From: Liolophura sinensis
Taxonomy: Eukaryota > Mollusca > Polyplacophora > Chitonida > Chitonidae
DNA: 64,000 nt
Assembly: GCF_032854445.1 (NCBI RefSeq)
Contig: NC_088302.1
Location: 8,363,338-8,427,337, forward strand
Direction: 5' to 3'
Of this stretch, positions 34,391 through 46,051 are shown piece after piece (position 1 is the first letter of the stretch; every line of letters begins with the position of its first letter). The position numbers and the translations under genes were made by a program. The notes under the pieces are model-generated. The model did not search any database, was not told the DNA's origin, and was given only the letters and a program-made list of their open reading frames with translations.

Positions 34391-34403
34391 TGTTGTCATC
34401 GAA

Positions 34404-36376
34404 ATTCCACGCATGATTTCACAATTGAGCTTGTATACCTAGTATTTTAGTCGTGAAATCTGAAAATTACCTGTAAAACAACAAAAGTTGTTCATAATAG
34501 GTTGACAATGTCTTTTATAAAATTGTATAAATGTTCAAAAAATAGCTCTGAAGAATTTTTAAAACCGCCATAGCACGCAAGAAAACCATCCGAAAAAACA
34601 TTAACATATGATTAACTACATGCCTTTGCGTATCTTCTGACATGATATTTACTGCTTATTACTTAATGCTGATAAAGAGTTGAAGAAAAGAAACTTTCAT
34701 CACATAATATAGATTTCTAAACAGCTCGGATATTAAAAACATTTTATGTTATAAAATAGAAGGACGTTACCAGTAGAGTATCTCTGATTTGGATGAATGG
34801 AATCATAAAATCTATAATGTCGACAATGAACTGTTCATTATAATCACTGTCCGAAAATCTAGCCTTGACCTTTGATTTACGTGATGCCGGAGACAGCGCT
34901 TGAAAGATGGCCGACAGCAATGTCTCCGAAACGAAGTGGCAAAATGTAGCCTGTGCTCATTATTGATGTGGATAAGGTGAGATAATCATCGTAATAATAG
35001 TTTTGTTATAGCTGTGTATGTTTTTTTATTAGCCCTTTGTGAATCGTGACTCACGGTTGGAAATGCTATTTAAGAGTCTATTTTGAGACTGTATGAATTA
35101 AAATAAATGAATTTTCACAAGCGTTACGTAGAGATTAATAAATCAAAATTTATGCATTTCTGTTGTTTTTTTTTCTGTGTGGAAACGAATGCATCGTCGA
35201 GCCGGGTTATTTTGGATCTGGAGACTGTAAACGAAACAAGTAACTGTTATGAAAGATTTCCAACCTGTATTACAAGTAAACGGAATATCTGCAGGATAAA
35301 CAGATTATTTAGTGTAAAATGCTGCAGTTGGGATTTTTCATCTACATCTCTAACATTTTCCGATAACGCTTAACAGTTTTTTCAGCCATGCAGGAGGAAT
35401 CATTGGAAGCTTCATGTAATGCTGCTCTTGGTTATTTCTCAGCTAAGTCATCCTTTATGCTGATTACATGTCAGCGCTGTTCTCGATAGTTCTGCCTTTA
35501 AGAGTCAAACAACTACTTATGGGTATACACCACATTTACATCATCTGAAACCATGTTTTTAGAAACTGGAAATTGTTTAGCGGTGAAGCAATCTTACTTA
35601 GTGGTAATACTGGAATATTATTCAGCAGTGCAGCCTTATCCAGAGTATCCCATCACTTATTGCTTAACTTTTTTGTCGACAATACACCTAATGACGTATA
35701 CGTGTTGGCCAAGGTTCATACTTATAAAACAACTTAAGTCACATATTACAATGCTTAAAACGGCAATCTTAGAACAACAAAGAACTTAAATTGTCGTTGA
35801 TACATTATTCCTGCAGCATAGAATCAATGTACAAATTTTACACTTGCTATAGCAGGACATTTTGCTTGTAGTTGCGTTTAGATCTTTGACGGAAGTCATC
35901 AGAGGTTTGGCCCCTGGTTTCTCAGACTGTTTAATTTGATTATGAACACAAATTTCTGGAAAATCTCTATGTATTTAATTGGTGTTTTAAGCCGTAACCA
36001 GTAATAATATTAATATAACGGCTAGAAAGTTTATTGCACAAAACTGACTGTAAGGGCACAAAGTACAATATCGCGATTCCTGAAGGCCAAGGCCAGTTGG
36101 ATTTTGGCCCACGTCCAAGTGACACTACAGGAAGTGACGTCTGTATTGGTTTGACTGATGAGATGACGCATCCAGGGATTACACCTGCCTTCCTGTCCAC
36201 ATACATATTTCATGTGATTTGGTTCATTGATAAAACGCATTTATATTGTCTTTACGATATATTTCATAAATAATGACGAGAATAAAACCCTTAGGATATC
36301 CTCTAGCCAGTAGAGGGCTAATAAAACACCCATGGGTATTAAGTCTGGTAATGACAATATATCAATACTATCATTG
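34404..36376. other. Unannotated, probably unique sequence
   Basis: About 2 kb of AT-rich DNA. Open frames at 35107-35373, 35553-35789 and 36034-36273 have no recognisable domains or good splice contexts. Nothing here can be supported as a gene. Confidence 0.4.
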
Positions 36377-36384
36377 TTTGTCAA

Positions 36385-36518
36385 CCAGCGGAAGGTCGTG
36401 TGTTTCTCCCCAGGCTTGGCCCGGTTCCCTCCCACCATAATGCTGGCCGCCGCCGTATAAGTGAAATATTCTGGAGTACGGCGTAAAACACCAACCAAAT
36501 AAATAAATAAATTCAGAA
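36385..36518 (+). mobile_element. SINE, 5'-truncated
   Basis: Runs from GCGGAAGGTCGTGTGTTTC through CCACCATAATGCTGGCCG and GAGTACGGCGTAAAACACC to AAATAAATAAATAAATTC. TTTGTCAA occurs just before (36377-36384) and after (36519-36526), a possible 8-bp target duplication. Confidence 0.8.
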
Positions 36519-36703
36519 TTTGTCAATGTAACTCTTAGTAGGGTAAACAGATCAAGGTACAAATTTCCCTGAATGAGGTTGAATTAAATCAAATCAAATC
36601 AACAAGCCATGAAAGCTTTGATTTAATATATCATTAATATAACTCCTTTAATATTAAAGACAGACATAAAATGCATGCAATGATGTATAGGCTTGTGTAA
36701 AGG

Positions 36704-36736
36704 GTGGGAGGGGGTGGGGGGGGGAGCGGGGCTGGT
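36704..36736 (+). other. G-rich tract, possible G-quadruplex
   Basis: GGGTGGGAGGGGGTGGGG continues into a further G run and GAGCGGGGC. Four or more G runs of at least three lie within about 30 bases on the plus strand, which fits the usual quadruplex pattern. No function is implied. Confidence 0.6.
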
Positions 36737-36739
36737 GTT

Positions 36740-37240
36740 GGTATTGACATACCAACATACCTAAAACATACTGTTCTTATCTTTTTTTAGGTGATTCCAA
36801 TTGATGACAGATTTTGTAGGCTAAACTAGTAATTCATTATACAAGCTCTTTATATATGCTTTCTGCATACACTGATGTATACAGGAGTATAAAGTTGTAC
36901 CCGTAAAGCCAAAAAGGTAGCAGTGTACAACAGCAGATAATGGTATGTTTTACATAGCTTAGAACAGGCTTCTGTAGGCGGGAACTGTTCAGAGATCACG
37001 CCAATGGTTTGCAAAATAAAAGACATGCACATATAAAGACTGGCAGCGAACTTGATTTTGTTCTGGAAAAACCTTGAATGTTTTATTTTTCATACGTTTT
37101 TTATGGCAGTATAGTTTGCCCCATACGCTTAATTGCCAATTTCCCAGCAACCATAATACAATCTACCAAATGATCATGAATATAGGGCATGTTTGAAATC
37201 GCTCTTAATAATTCTTTTTTAAATGGTAAATACCGTTAAA
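36740..37240. other. Unannotated stretch before the LINE
   Basis: No supported feature. The minus-strand frame at 36850-37032 shows no domain. Confidence 0.35.
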
Positions 37241-37249
37241 ACAGTTTCA

Positions 37250-39348
37250 GTGAACTGCCAAGGTTTGGCTGACACAATGAAAAGGCTAGACGTTGTCCAT
37301 TACTTTAGAAAAATGAAATTTTCCATTAAAGGCTTGCAAGCTACACATATTGATAAAATATAAAAGTATCGTAAAAATGAATGGGGACTAGATGCGTACA
37401 TTAGCACTTATAAATCAAATGCACGTGGAGTAATGATTTTGTTTAACAATAATTGGATTACAAAATAAAACATGTTGAAAAAGATACGGATGGAAATAGT
37501 TTAATTTTAGACCTAGAAATCGAAGAAGGCCCGTTAACATTGGTAAGTATATATAAAGAAAAGACAGATAAACCGTCTTTTTAAAACAGCATATATCGGC
37601 AAATAGGAGATGTGGTAAACTCTCCAGTTATAATTTGTGGCGACTGAAATCTTGTCCTAAAATATACACAGAAAATTACAAACAAAAATACAGTGCTAAA
37701 ATGATTGGTGAAAATGAATATATAAACTCTTTGAGATCCATCAGTGAGAGTACACAGAGATATACATGACGCAGGAGAACACCCAGGAAAGAGGCTAGGC
37801 TTGACTTTAGTAAGTAATAATATATATGAGCGGTGCCGTAAAACCGGGATAATTCCAGGTTATAGAACCGATCATTTCACAGTAGCGCTTGGGTGTAAAT
37901 TTAATAATACGGCAAGAGGAAGCGGGTATTGAAAATTAAAGTGTTCGTTATTTCGAGACTTATATCGATCTTGTCGACAACATAATAGAAACAACGATAG
38001 ATGAATATTCACCTATACCATACAACAGAAATATATTAGAACATTTACCTTTGATGGTTCAGAATTATCCCTTAGAAGCTTATTAGAATGTCTAGACCCA
38101 TTTTATTGACACTCGGGGTTAAAAATAAACATTGACAAGACAAAGGCAGTTTGGATAGGCTCTATAATCGCTTCACAAATAAAGTTATGCAAAGAGATAA
38201 CACAAATACTTGGTCTTAATTTCTCCACCTTAGATTTTCAGAATATTTGGAAAATAAATTACTTCAGGAAACCAAATAAATAAAATCAGTTTTGCACAGT
38301 TGGAGATTGAGAATTTTAACGCTCTTAGGCAAATTCACAATAGTTAAGTCCTTGGTAATGTCCAAATTTTTTAGCTTTACCAAACCCACCAGAAAAAATT
38401 ATGATCGATATAAGCAGAACCATGTTTAAATTTATTTGGAAAGATGATAATGATAGACCAAATCGCAGAACACTGGCACTAGATTATAAGAATGGGGGCT
38501 TGCGTATGATAGACTTAAATATGTTCGCACCATCACTAAAATGCACATGGGTTAGACAACTACTTGTGAAAAGGAAAAAAATGGTATAGCCTGGTAGCTA
38601 ATGATGTCTAATGTTGTGTTAATGATGTCTAATGTTGTGTTAATGTTGGTCCTCTATGTATGAATACAGCTATCACAAATACTAATAACACATGTTGGAA
38701 AGAGTGCTTCCAAGCCTAGTTGAACATCCAATTAGAAGTGAAACCCAAATGTGCATTTGAAATATTTAATGGACCTCTTTGGTATAGTCCGCTTAAAACA
38801 AGGCATGAATATTTTGTAAAACACTGGTATGATCACAAAAGTAGATACATACAGGAAATAATGATTTTCTCCCACACTAATGCATAAAGCAAAACTATAA
38901 AGTCTAAGAAACCTTTTTAGATACGAAAGATCATAAAGATGCATCCCGCAGCACTGAAAAACCGCACTTGCCCAACAGCAGGTAGAACTATGGTCAGGTT
39001 AACAGAAAACCTTATAAAACTTCTATTGCGACAAAGGAAAGGTCGCCATGGTTTCTATGACATCTTAAATAAAGGAAATGTAGAAATAAAATCATACTCC
39101 AAGTGGGAGAATTATCTAGGAATGCCGGATATTAATATTTAAATCTACTAATTCTGTTCATCTACAGGACTTTTATTATAGATTTACACACAGAGTAATA
39201 AGTACGAATGCTTTTCATACGAATCCGACAATGTTATCTGTGACATGTAACATCCTGAGGCAATAGAGCACCTGGTGATTGATTGCGTGGAGGTTAAGGC
39301 TCTGTGGCTAAAACTAGGGACTTGGTTGCAAAACACAAACTTACGCAA
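37250..39348 (+). pseudogene. APE-type LINE remnant (L1/Tx1-like), endonuclease and RT C-terminus
   Basis: Fragments follow an APE-type LINE ORF2. The endonuclease start has NCQGLADTMKRLDVVHYF from 37253 and LQATHI. The GDWN motif reads GD-stop-N because TGG has become TGA near 37640. GYRTDHF, the catalytic histidine region, is at 37858-37878. Most of RT, including the catalytic box, is missing between about 37970 and 38110. The thumb region follows: SGLKINIDKTKAVWIGS near 38117, then FIWKDDNDRPNRRTLALDY and NGGLRMIDLNMF (38401-38589), then a C-terminal stretch to about 39345 with the late Cys/His region eroded (IEHLVIDCVEVKALW-like pieces). Many stops are present. The clade is inferred from motif style only. 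Confidence 0.75.
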
Positions 39349-39870
39349 TACCATAACAGCTGGGGGGAACAAATGTAAAGAAAAAGTAATGCCAATATCA
39401 TAAAAGGAGTGAGGGGAGGGGGACAAATGTATAGAAACCGTAATGCCAATATCATAACAGGATGGGGAGAGGGAAACAAATGTACAGAAACAGTAATGCC
39501 AATATCATAACAGGATGGGGGAGGGAAAGAAATGTAAAGAAACAGTAATGTCAATATCATAACAGGATGGGGGGAGGGGAACAAATGTACAGAAACAGTA
39601 ATGTCAATATCATAACAGGATGGGGGGAGGAAAGCAAATGTACAGAAACAGTAATGTCAATATCATAACAGGTGGAGGGAGGGAAAGAAATGTAAAGAAA
39701 CAGTAATGCCAATATCATGACAGGATGGGGGAGGGAAACAAATGTAAAGAAACAGTAATGCCAATATCATAACAGGATGGGGGGGAGGGAAACAAATGTA
39801 AAGAAACAGTAATGCCAATATGATAACAGGATGGGAGGAGGAAAGCAAATATATAGAAACAGTAATGCTA
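39349..39870. repeat. Minisatellite, 53-bp unit, about 10 copies
   Basis: The unit GTAATGCCAATATCATAACA GGATGGGG...AGGGAAACAAATG, closing with TACAGAAACA, recurs with a variable G run. It starts directly after the last recognisable LINE codons, so it may derive from a 3' tail of that element. Minus-strand open frames (39294-39584, 39663-39896) are by-products of the repeat. Confidence 0.92.
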
Positions 39871-40245
39871 CATACAAAACGATATATATACTCCATAAAA
39901 CTTTAAGCGAACAAAACTTTGTTTAACAGGACTACTTAAAATCTTGGAAAAATCATTACTTAGCGGAATAGTATGCACCTACAGTTTCTAACAGGATAAC
40001 ATATTTTGAAGACGACTGGAATGAACTGAAGACCTGTTTCGAAGGTGTGTGATAAATAAAAGTACGATAAGTTTGAATTTATGTTATGTTCTCTCGCCTT
40101 GTTCAGTGTTTGTATGTGTGCATTCTTGTTTGTTATATATGTTTGTAAATATGTTTGTCTCAGTACTAAATGTATATCTACGGCATCATGTATATACTCA
40201 ATTTTAGGCGGATTATTTTTCATGTCAGCCTCCCCTTTTAGTTAG

Positions 40246-40342
40246 TGTAATGGTATCATTGTTTGACTCGCACCTTGTGGAAATGTTCAAGTCAACACAT
40301 CTTTTGCAATGTGTTTGTATGGTCACCGCCATCTTGAATAGA
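40246..40342 (+). repeat. Left terminal direct repeat (partial LTR)
   Basis: Shares TTTGACTCGCACC, GAAATGTTCAAGTCAACAC and GCCATCTTGAATAGAT with 44098-44192. The gag ATG lies only two bases beyond, leaving no room for a normal primer-binding site, so the boundary or this end has been rearranged. Confidence 0.65.
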
Positions 40343-40344
40343 TC

Positions 40345-41290
40345 ATGGAAAACCTAAAGCAACCGGAGGAAATGGGCTTTGGAGATATTAACTTATCGGA
40401 AGCTGGGGTCGTAGTGAAACTGAACCTGAACTTGACGATGTCAAAAAAAAACTGAAAAAGAACAGTATAATGCTTTTCAGTATATCATTGGTCAGTATGG
40501 GAGAGAAATCAACAACACCCTCAATTTTGATGAGGATGAAGTGGATAAAATTGACGCACTCTTCAAAAAATTCAAGGTATACCGTAATCCCAACATCACA
40601 CTGGAGCGTCATAAGTTTAGCACACGCGTCATAAGTTTAACACACGCAGCCAGTGTAATACCGAAACAATTGACCAGTATGTCACAGAACTCAGACTCAT
40701 TGCAAGGAACTGTAAATTTGAAAACATGACTGAAGAATTCATTTGTGACGAAATTGTTTGTGGCACGAACAGTGAAAAAGTGAAAGAGCGACTTCTTCGT
40801 GAAGACAATCTGACCCTAGCAAAAGCTCTGAGCATTGGGAGAGCAGATGAAGAGTCTAGAAAACAAATGAAAAGCCTAAGTAAGGATTCTCCAGTAGCTA
40901 GCAATGTTGTGCACGGTGTAAAACAATCTTTGTCTAGGTACACTGTAAAAATGGACCTGGCTACACTAAAAAATATTTCCGGAAAAAGTCTGGCCAGTAC
41001 ACTCCAAGAAATTCTCGAGATCAGCAGGGGTATACTCCAAAAAACTTTTGTAAGCAATCAGGTAATTACACTGCAAAAGTGCACCTGGTAATGACTAAGT
41101 CTGGACAAAAAAGTCAACAAGGGAAAAGAAAGAACTCATATGACTATATGAAATGTGGTTATAGACAGGAGAAACAGAATTGCCCTGCATATGGTGAATT
41201 TGTAGAGGATGAAATGGACGAAATCATTCTGAACGGTGCTGTTTCTCCAAGAAAGTTCATGAAGTTGACCATCAAAACACTGACTTAGAA
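40345..41290 (+). pseudogene. Gypsy gag pseudogene
   Basis: Starts ATGGAAAACCTAAAGC. Capsid-like pieces follow: YGREINNTLNFDEDEVDKID, FKVYRNPNITLERHKF, then after frame changes IARNCKFENMTEEFICDEIV, LRLIARN and KVKERLLREDNLTLAKALSI (about 40730-41090). A 20-bp tandem duplication (40606-40625 repeated at 40626-40645) shifts frame exactly where the protein breaks. A degraded zinc knuckle follows near 41140-41200 (KCGYRQEKQNCPAYG), where expected Cys/His spacing is lost. Confidence 0.75.
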
Positions 41291-41299
41291 ACTGAAGAT

Positions 41300-43919
41300 G
41301 AAAACTTCTTCATTGGCGCTGTGAACAAAAGTATGTTTTGTCATACTAGACTTTCGTGGGAAATTTGTGAAATTGAAGATAGACAATGTGTTTAATCAAA
41401 TGGACACAAAAACATTGAAAACCAGCACTCGAAGGCAACTTTTACCAGTTACACAGGTCACAAATTATGCATGGCATTCAAGTGCAATCTGAAAATCAAG
41501 GGCTCCCTTCATGACTTTTATGTAACAGACACAGAACAGTCAGCTCTGTTAGGCCTTAAAACATCGCAAGAACTGTCATGGGTGTTTCCAATGAAACGGA
41601 CTACATCAAAGAATATCTGTTAGTCTCCTGGATTGGGATGTTTAGAAAGACCTATACATCGAGCCTGTCACTCCTGTCGTTAATCCAATTGAAAGGTGCC
41701 GACTGCACTCACGTACAAATTAAAAGAGACATTGTAAGAAATGGAAGACTATGGCGTGATTAAGAAAGTTCATCATCCGACAAATTGGTTTAACGCGTTA
41801 GTCATTGTGGAAAAACTAAACACAGGAAAACTCACAGTATGCCTCGATCCTCGACATTTAAACCAAGCCATTCGAAGAGATCACTTCGAGCTGACAACGA
41901 TTGAAGATATCACAACACGTATGTGTGGAGCAAAGGTCTTTGCCAGACTAGACGCTAACAGTGGATATTGGCAGATCCCTTTGGATGAGGAGAGTCAACT
42001 GTTCATAACATTCTTTACACCATGCGGACGTTACTGCTTTAGAAGAATGCCGTTTGGAATAAAATTAGCACAAGAAAGTGTTTCAAAAAAGAATTGCAGA
42101 ACAGTTTGGACAACTACCTGGAGTCGAAAGACACTCACTTCACACTCAACGTAGAAAAATGCCAATTAAAGACCAATGAGGTGAAGTACATTGGACGCAT
42201 ATTGACTCCAGAAGGTGTCCAGCCAGACAATGAGAAAATTCAGAAAGACACAGAGTTTGAATGGTCTCATGTTCAAGAAAAATTCTTCAGTCAGATCAAG
42301 AAAATACTGACATCGGAACCAGGACGAGTGCTCACCTTCTTTGATGTCCAGAAACCTGTCACAGTCAGCTGCGATGGCTCACAAAACAGGGCTGGAAGAC
42401 TGATTACAGCAAGGCAAACCTAGCGCCCATGCGACTAGGTCGTTAACAAGTACCGGAAGCAGATATGCGCAAATAGAAAAAGAACTGCTATCTGTACTAT
42501 TTGGCCTGGAGAGATTTCACCAGTACACCTATGGCAAAGAGGTAATGGTAAAAAGCGATCACTTACCTTTAGAGCAAATCATGAAGAAACCACCCAGCTG
42601 AGAACAACCTCGCCGACAGAGGTTACTTAGGCTTCAAAGATATGATTTCAAGCTGAATATGGAAGAGTGCACCTTCGAGTTATGTTCACACCATTCAATC
42701 AAACTTACGTGTGAAGAACACCAGACTTGATGAGATAAGGGATCCTACAAAAAAAAGGAGTTGAGCGAACTCCAGTCCGTTATTCTGAATAGATGGCCAA
42801 GTAACAAGTGGCACCGCGCACCTGAAATCAGTGAATTCTGGAATTTTAGAAATGAACTGTCAGTAGAACAAGGATTGATTATAAAAGGCGAAAACTTTGT
42901 CATACCCCCTTCTCTGAGAAATGAAACGCTTCGAAAGATACATGCAGGTCATTTGGGAATCCAAAAATGTAGACAACGAGCACGTGATATTAATTTTTTG
43001 GCCTGGTCTTTGTACACAGATCGCGGATATGATCTTCAGATGTGACATGTGTTTGGAAAACAGAAACTCAAACCCAAAGGAGCCGATGATAATGTCACCC
43101 ATTTCAAGCCTACCATGGGAAAACATAGTAACAGATCTCTTTAACTGGGACAATTCAGCTTACTTAGTGGTTGTGGATTACTACTCTCGGTAATTTAAAA
43201 CTGCCAAACTTCAAGATATCATATTATCTACGGTCATTCAGCACATAAAGTCGATCTTCGCACGACATGGCATACCCAGTGAAGTCAAAAGTGACAATGG
43301 ACCTCAGTACATGGCGAAGAAATTTCAACAATTTGCTAAAGAGTGGGCTTTCTGCACACTATTATGTGTCCATACCGCTCACAAGCAAATGTGTTGGTCG
43401 AGAAGAGAGTTCAGACTGTAAAAAGATTACTCCAAAAGTCAAAATCGGAAAAAAGGATTCCTATCTTGGAATATTAGAATACCGGAACACACCAAAGGAT
43501 GATTTTGGATCACCACCACAGATGTTAATGGGGAGGAGATTCTTCCTACCACAAAGAAACAATTACAGCCTTCAACAGTGAAACCATCAACAGGGCAAGC
43601 CAAACTACGTCAGTACCAAAAGCGTCAAAAGAGCTTTTACGACACTGGCTCAAAGGAACTTCCAGCCTTACACGAACGGGAACCATCCGTACACAACAAC
43701 AAGGAAAGTGGGAACCAGCGATTGTCGAGAGTCATTCCTCAACACCTCGTGGCTACATATCGTCATAATCGACCTTACCTGATGAAGAATCACGTAAAAC
43801 CGTTTCAACCACACTCGATTGAATCTGAAACAACAGATTCCACTAGTTCCGATAACAACATCCCCTTCACCGTTTGGACCACCAACTATACAGAGCCCAC
43901 CACACACCTCCAGTGGTAG
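41300..43919 (+). pseudogene. Gypsy pol pseudogene (protease, RT, RNase H, integrase)
   Basis: Order of domains: weak protease remnants (about 41380-41580, ending SALLGLKTSQEL). RT from 41741 has VIVEKLN, CLDPRHLNQAI, FARLDANSGYWQIPLDEES (Asp codon 41951-41953) and FRRMPFGI; the YxDD box is deleted near 42070-42110. RT/RNase H pieces follow ([38 protein letters not shown] near 42470; [13 protein letters not shown]). The integrase zinc finger (HAGHLGIQK near 42940; CDMC 43041-43052) precedes core Asp at 43134, Asp at 43293 (SDNGPQ) and Glu at about 43400 (VEKRVQTVKRLLQKSK in another frame), about 35 residues apart. The C-terminal tail ends at 43919. Nonfunctional. Confidence 0.85.
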
Positions 43920-44097
43920 AGCTACCCGCTCACCCAGTCGCTACAAGGACTATATAGCATAAGTGTTATGTACATTTCAGTATATCCCAGTTTTTAATCA
44001 CTTTGAAGATTAAACATTTTTGATACAGTCTAATAGACTGCATTCAGTGATTAAGCCATTTGGTCTCGCTTTTCTTGATTTTTCTGATAGAGGAGTT

Positions 44098-44192
44098 GTA
44101 ATAATATCATTCTTTGACTCGCACCCTGTCGAAATGTTCAAGTCAACACGCTATGCTATGCGTTTGTATCCTCGCTGCCATCTTGAATAGAT
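44098..44192 (+). repeat. Right terminal direct repeat (partial LTR)
   Basis: Partner of 40246-40342. A TGTTATGTAC start at about 43963 could be the true left edge of this LTR, but the matching sequence is not visible at the 5' copy. Confidence 0.6.
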
Positions 44193-45522
44193 GAGCAAAC
44201 AGTTAGTTTATGTTATATGGACGACTTGTTGATTCTGTAAAACATCCGAATATTACAATTAGTACTCTATTTTCCGCATAACTCGCGTATTTTTAATTCA
44301 GTCAAAAAACACGAAACACTTCAGCTATGGAAGAAAATGGCCACGGCTGCATTCTTATAAATCAAAACATGTTTATAATGGCATTGGGCTTTCATGGGTA
44401 AGACCAAAAAACCTATTGCTCTGACGCGCCAGCCCTACTGGATTCCCCGGGGTTAAACGCAGAACTTTTCAACTTTATACACAATATTTGCTTTGTTTAG
44501 AAAGGGAACAATTTTTCCCTTTAGCTGTAATCGTTTCAGAAGCCCTCTCTAACAGGCATGATTGCATTTTGTTCACCTACAGATTTATCCATTGCGATGC
44601 TATATCATGACAGACAACAGTTTTAAATCTCAAACAGCGGACTAAAACGAGTTTTAAAAACCTACATATTCAGGACGTCCGGGTTTTTTTTAAGAAAATT
44701 AAAAATAAGCAGAAAATGGTTGATCAGAGGAGAAAAATTACATATCAGCTATTGTTCACCCACACCATTTACCACACCATTTGCTGATAGCAGTGGAAAA
44801 AGCCTCCGTATATTGGTGTGTCCTATCTATATATGACTGATATGACCTTGCCCTTCAATTCAGTCCCCATCCCCACTACCCCTACATCCCCCACATCCCC
44901 TAACATGTTGCACTCTGGGCCGATCTTTTATAAAATCACACCGTCCAGAAGTCAGTAAATAACAGATGGAAATATACTGTTATAAGTTTTTCTACTTTAC
45001 GTATACCCATTCTTTTCATCATGAATAAGAAATGACTGTGAAATCGGATTTCCATATAACGACTGACGTATTTTGTGAATGTTGCCGGAAGTTGTTGTAG
45101 GATGTCAATCGTTTACTTGCATTCAGTTATATTGCATTTGTTAACTGGTTTAATAGAGAAGAGTTATTTCCTTTGCTGAGGATACAACTACCAACATGTG
45201 ACTGATGGAAACATTGCTCTCTGTTGAACATTTCTTGTCTATATTTCAGCTATAGAGTTTTAGTTGATCCCCCCATTTACCCCTAGAAATGATCAGAATC
45301 CGGATTTATTATACCTACACAGATGTTTGATTTTCTCAGGAATGGATTGAGCGTTTGCCACCGTGCTAATTTTATAAATTAGTTGGAAAATATATGTAAG
45401 ACGTTGAAAGTTTCAAATCAAATTTCCTATTGAGATAATTGAAGTATATTTGTTACTGATTGAATCATATTTTAATTGATTTATATTACTTCTACGATTG
45501 CTTGATTACTAGTTCATTTTCT
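44193..45522. other. Unannotated sequence
   Basis: AT-rich with short C-rich runs near 44870-44900 (CCCCATCCCCACTACCCC). No open frame with a recognisable domain. Confidence 0.35.
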
Positions 45523-45640
45523 CCTGCGGATGGTCGTTGGTTTCTCACATTTTTGCCTGGTTTTCTCCCACCGTGAATGTGAAATATTCTTGAGTACGGA
45601 GTGGATCACCAATCAAATAAACAAATAACTAACTAAATAA
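45523..45640 (+). mobile_element. SINE, 5'-truncated, eroded
   Basis: TGCGGATGGTCGTTGGTTTC, CTGGTTTTCTCCCACCG, GAAATATTCTTGAGTACGG and CACCAATCAAATAAACAAAT match the SINE 3' half. Part of the core after CCACC is deleted. Confidence 0.75.
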
Positions 45641-45786
45641 CTAGCTAACTATATAAATAAATTCATTATATCTTTTATTATCTATGAGATTGAGCTTTGT
45701 AAAGATGGTCCTGCCGACCAATGGCTCATCCCAACAACTGACTTCTTATGTTCCTAGTACCTACCTACCTTTGCTTTTCCCCTCAG

Positions 45787-46051
45787 TGCTGCATGCCGCA
45801 TCCAGTGTGAATTCTATGAGTTGACCCCGCCTTTGCTGGATGAAAACGGAATGAGATCAGTTATGCTTTGGGTTTTTTTGAGGTTGACAAGGTGCCCAAT
45901 CTGTCAGGCAAAGATGAACCAGAACAGCGTGCCCATTTTGCCAGGCAAAATTAAATCAAAGCCTTGTCTGTGCAATGAAAGCACAGGTGAAAATGTGCAA
46001 AACATCAGTTGTGCAGAATATCTGGTTAAAGATATCGTTGATCTCTGTTAA
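45787..46051 (+). CDS. Candidate terminal exon of a cysteine-rich protein
   Basis: A strong 3' splice-site pattern (TTGCTTTTCCCCTCAG, ending 45786) opens directly into a reading frame from 45788 that runs 87 codons to TAA at 46049-46051. It reads AACRIQCEFYELTPPLLDEN, later TRCPICQAKMNQNSVPILPG, KPCLCNES and ending KDIVDLC. Seven or more cysteines, several in CxxxC, CxxC and CxC arrangements, suggest a secreted or metal-binding protein. No ATG is needed if it is an internal-to-last exon. An AATAAA lies near 46546. I recognise no family and have not located an upstream exon. Confidence 0.4.

Larger units (their letters stand above)
40246..44192 (+). mobile_element. Ty3/Gypsy LTR retrotransposon, decayed
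   Basis: An approximately 95-bp direct repeat (40246-40342 and 44098-44192; GACTCGCACC, AAATGTTCAAGTCAACAC, GCCATCTTGAATAGAT) brackets gag, protease, RT, RNase H and integrase remnants in Ty3/Gypsy order. The repeats are only about 80-85 percent alike, so the copy is old. LTR outer edges, primer-binding site and polypurine tract could not be fixed; the left LTR may be truncated. All frames are broken. Confidence 0.85.

Noticed and set aside
36034-36273. Frame with a GTKYNIAIPEGQGQLDFGP segment that looked protein-like
   Set aside because: The opposite strand is equally open, there is no splice context, and no family is recognised.
39184-39896. Minus-strand frames with repeated LALLFLYIC, resembling membrane segments
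   Set aside because: Artefact of the 53-bp repeat on the opposite strand of the LINE tail.
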